Positions 62,501 through 64,000 of a stretch of 64,000 nucleotides of DNA are shown piece by piece. The stretch's first letter is position 1. Each line of letters begins with the position of its first letter. The notes under the pieces are model-generated. The model searched no databases and was not told where the DNA came from. It worked only from the letters and a program-made list of their open reading frames with translations. This DNA is from [Mycobacterium] nativiensis. GTDB lineage: Bacteria; Actinomycetota; Actinomycetes; Mycobacteriales; Mycobacteriaceae. The stretch lies in assembly GCF_020172685.1 (NCBI RefSeq), contig NZ_CP083986.1, positions 751,437-815,436 on the forward strand, read 5' to 3'. The translations under genes and the position numbers were made by a program.

Positions 62501-62831
62501 CGCACCAGGGCTCATCCAGGCTCGCGTCGATCACCGCCAACAGTGGCCAGGTCATGGCGTCCGGCGACCACGGATCAGCATCGCCGGCACCGGTGATCTC
62601 GGCGATCAGCGAGATCGGGCTGCGGAACTCCACACCCGCACACACCCCGTCGCCCCCGGAACCGGCACCCAACACGTGCGACAGGCGCTGGGACAGCCAA
62701 CGCTCCACCCCGCGGGCCGGCACCAGCACCAGCTCCTGGGCGAACGGGTCGGCCGGTGGCGTCGCCAACAACGCGCCGAGGCCGTCGGCGAGTACGTCGG
62801 TGCGCTCGGCGCGGTGCAGGTGCAGTGCCAT
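59532..62831 (-). CDS. recC: Exodeoxyribonuclease V gamma subunit
   Basis: The protein of about 1099 residues has the RecC layout: MALHLHRAERTDVLADGLGALL, LVLVPARGVERWLSQRLSHVLG, VQVHSCHSPARQVDVLREVLL (about 310-330), VCLLGVDDGVFPR and AARDHRQGAPATYDID. RecC holds the split DNA strands and scans for Chi-type sites. It is the first gene of the recC-recB-recD operon and divergent from mpt53 across about 60 bases. ATG 62843 is an alternative start. Confidence 0.95.
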   Translation of the reverse strand: MALHLHRAERTDVLADGLGALLATPPADPFAQELVLVPARGVERWLSQRLSHVLGAGSGGDGVCAGVEFRSPISLIAEITGAGDADPWSPDAMTWPLLAVIDASLDEPWCATLAKHLGHGDPSPEGELRRGRRYAVARRLAGLFASYARQRPQLLVDWSAGAATDGAGGALHDDLSWQSPLWRALATAVGVDPPHVRHRDTVTRLHQAPIETLPARLSLFGHTRLAGTDIELLDALATHHDLHLWLPHPSDALWQALNDTHGAVPRTDDETRHRAHHPLLETLGRDLRELQRALPAEPTSDEYLSAATHPNTLLGWLQSDLGANALRPEGRSRTAADRSVQVHSCHSPARQVDVLREVLLGLLHDDPTLEPRDIVVMCPDIETYAPLIVADFGLGELAGDTHPAHRLRVQLADRALTQTNPLLAVAAELLEIAGSRATATAVLNLAHTDPVRARFGFTENDLTQITTWVRTANIRWGFDPHTRERYGLSHIVHNTWRFGLDRILTGVAMSDDSQAWLDTALPLDDVGSSQVELAGKLAEFVARLQSAVDKLDGTRPLADWITALRDGVAELADAGSDAWQSAHLQRELTQVLDDAAARSDTALRLPDVRVLMAGHLAGRPTRANFRTGTLTVCTMVPMRSVPHRVVCLLGVDDGVFPRLDLPDGDDVLARRPMTGERDIRSEDRQLLLDAITAATDKLVITYTGADEHTGHPRPPAVPLAELVDALDQTTPAPVREQLVVEHPLQPFDVKNVEPGRLIPDVPFTFDPTVPLAARTAAGIRCDAPQFITDPLPTPPAGDITLVDLLKFFKDPVKGFFSALNYTLPWEVDEVEDGMPVEIDALAEWAVGNRMLHDMLLGTDPANAIAAEWRRGSLPPGQLGWRAAKQIRDRAVQLAAAARDHRQGAPATYDIDLDLGGGRRLTGTVTPVFADATVSVNYSKLRDTHLLQAWIPLVSLAAQRPDVEWTARCIGRDRGGERAFQRLLGPPTNAIETLRELVWLYDIGRCEPLPLPIKTSFAWAEKRHAGRDPVWYASSKWATQRYPGEDAEPASVRVWGPRAPFDVLQGPPRPGEEIDGEDTRLGALAARLWLPLLRAERPVR

Positions 62832-62902
62832 CGCGGCCACCATAAACCGAGGCGCCGACGCTTGGGCTGAACCATCGGCCGGTCGGGATCGTGGTGCCTG
62901 TC

Positions 62903-63388
62903 ATGAGGATCTACACCCTGGTATTGGCCGCCGTCGCCGCACTGGTCGTCGGGCTGGCCGGCCCACCGGCCGCCACCGCCGCCGACGAGCGGCTGCAGTT
63001 CACCACCACCACCATCGACGGGACCCCGTTCAACGGCGCCGGTCTGCAGGGCAAACCCGCCGTGCTGTGGTTCTGGAGGCCGAGCTGCCCGTTCTGCAAC
63101 GCCGAGGCGCCGTCGGTGAGCCAAGTCGCGGCCGCCAACCCACGGGTGACCTTCGTCGGGGTGGCGGGGCGCTCCGACGTGGCGGCGATGCAGGACTTCG
63201 TGAACAAGTACCACCTGAACTTCACCAATCTCAACGACGCCGACGGCTCGATCTGGGCGCGATTCGGGGTGCCGTGGCAGCCCGCGTACGTGTTCGAGCG
63301 CTCCGATGGCACCTCGACCTTCGTCAACAACCCGACCTCGGCGATGTCGCAGCAAGAGCTGTCCGACCGGGTCGCGGCGCTGACGTAG
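62903..63388 (+). CDS. mpt53: Secreted thioredoxin-like disulfide oxidoreductase (MPT53/DsbE-like)
   Basis: The 161-residue protein has a signal peptide (MRIYTLVLAAVAALVVGLAG, cleavage near ATAA-DE) and a thioredoxin fold with active site SCPFCNAEAP (Cys62, Cys65). The mature sequence (ADERLQFTTTTIDG, LQGKPAVLWFW, FTNLNDADGSIWARF, TSTFVNNPTSAMSQQEL) closely matches the M. tuberculosis secreted antigen MPT53 (DsbE) as I recall it. It should oxidise cysteines in exported proteins. The CcdA-like gene begins right after its stop, supplying or exchanging electrons. Confidence 0.94.
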   Translation: MRIYTLVLAAVAALVVGLAGPPAATAADERLQFTTTTIDGTPFNGAGLQGKPAVLWFWRPSCPFCNAEAPSVSQVAAANPRVTFVGVAGRSDVAAMQDFVNKYHLNFTNLNDADGSIWARFGVPWQPAYVFERSDGTSTFVNNPTSAMSQQELSDRVAALT

Positions 63389-64000
63389 GTGAACCAGAAC
63401 CTGCCGGGACTGGCCTTCGCCGCGGGGTTGGTGGCAGCCCTCAATCCGTGCGGGTTCGCTCTGCTGCCCGCCTATCTGGCGTTGGTGGTGCGCGGTGAGG
63501 GGGCCGGCGGGAGGGCCGCGGTGGGCCGTGCGCTGGCCGCCACCGCCGCGATGACCCTCGGCTTCCTGGCGGTGTTCGGCGTCTTCGGGCTGCTCACCGT
63601 GACGGTGGCGGCCAGGGTGCAGCGCTACCTGCCCTACGCCACGGTGGTGATCGGTGTCGTGTTGGCCGGGCTTGGCGTTTGGCTGCTGACGGGTCGCCGG
63701 CTCGCGGTTGCCTCCTTCGGAGGGCGGTGGGCGCCGACTGCCCGGATCGGGTCGATGCTCGGCTACGGGGTGGGCTACGCCTGCGCGTCGTTGAGCTGCA
63801 CGATCGGCCCCTTTCTGGCGGTCACCGGGGCGGCATTGCGCGGCGGCCTCGACGCGGTGACGGTCTATCTGGCCTATGCGGCCGGGTTCGGGCTGCTGGT
63901 CGGGGTACTGGCGATCGCGGTGGCGCTGGCCCGCTCGGCACTGATCGACCGGATGCGCCGAATCACGCGCTACGCGAGCAGGATCAGCGGTGCACTGCTG
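63389..64000 (+). CDS. ccdA-like: CcdA/DsbD-like membrane electron transporter, cut by window end
   Basis: The frame starts with GTG directly after the mpt53 stop and is still open at 64000 (204 codons). It begins VNQNLPGLAFAAGLVAALNP with Cys21 in NPCGFALLP, and has a second cysteine pair in CASLSCTIGPFLAV (about residues 131-144), the redox cysteines of CcdA-type proteins, within five or more hydrophobic helices. It should pass electrons from cytoplasmic thioredoxin across the membrane to the MPT53-like protein. Confidence 0.92.
   Translation, partial: MNQNLPGLAFAAGLVAALNPCGFALLPAYLALVVRGEGAGGRAAVGRALAATAAMTLGFLAVFGVFGLLTVTVAARVQRYLPYATVVIGVVLAGLGVWLLTGRRLAVASFGGRWAPTARIGSMLGYGVGYACASLSCTIGPFLAVTGAALRGGLDAVTVYLAYAAGFGLLVGVLAIAVALARSALIDRMRRITRYASRISGALL

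Noticed and set aside
59763-62870. 1035-residue open frame antisense to recC
   Set aside because: Composition is Arg/Gly/Gln-rich with no family motifs; it mirrors the third-position GC bias of recC, which has clear family features.

Overview
The window is high-GC actinobacterial DNA and almost certainly comes from a Mycobacterium-type chromosome. Supporting genes are a secreted MPT53/DsbE-like thioredoxin next to a CcdA-like protein, a recC-recB-recD operon, a WS/DGAT acyltransferase, VapBC toxin-antitoxin pairs, and promoters that look leaderless. Bases 1-19 match the Tn5/Nextera mosaic-end adapter exactly, so the left edge is a contig end carrying adapter, not genome. The right edge cuts the CcdA-like gene. 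I saw no rRNA, tRNA, CRISPR array, integrase or insertion sequence.

Region 1 (about 20-21110) is a dense defence island. It holds a TOPRIM-like gene fragment, a Vsr endonuclease and a sigma-70 factor. A five-gene plus-strand operon follows: NERD-helicase, DrmA-like helicase, DrmB-like DUF1998 protein, compact SF1 helicase and an unknown protein. A five-gene minus-strand operon comes next: Z1 helicase, PD-(D/E)XK protein, GHKL/MORC-like ATPase and two unknown proteins. A C5 cytosine methyltransferase closes the island. Genes in both operons overlap by 1-11 bases. The DISARM core (DrmA/DrmB) therefore sits beside the MutL/MORC-Z1 restriction type, bracketed by Dcm and Vsr. This is the best candidate for an unusual composite system.

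Region 2 (about 21150-42260) is accessory. It has two copies of an HNH nuclease family, each next to a different nuclease-helicase. One copy lies beside a TM0106-type RecB/RNase H/SF1 protein and is broken by a stop codon; the other, intact, lies beside a NERD-UvrD protein. Between them are a tyrosine phosphatase overlapping a possible macrodomain-like protein, an ankyrin protein, a DUF3293-like protein, a VWA protein, a thioesterase, a WS/DGAT with a damaged active site, a DUF2182/DUF1326/flavin-reductase cluster, a heptad-repeat coiled-coil protein, and an SDR plus tautomerase pair divergent from an HxlR regulator with two matching palindromic operators.

Region 3 (about 42260-64000) is more chromosomal: VapBC, a truncated secreted protein, NTF2-like and SDR genes, release factor 3, a GT4/glycosidase/GH130 operon, a NYN-LOTUS protein, a second VapBC, recC-recB-recD, and the mpt53/ccdA-like pair. 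Both VapBC pairs abut broken reading frames.
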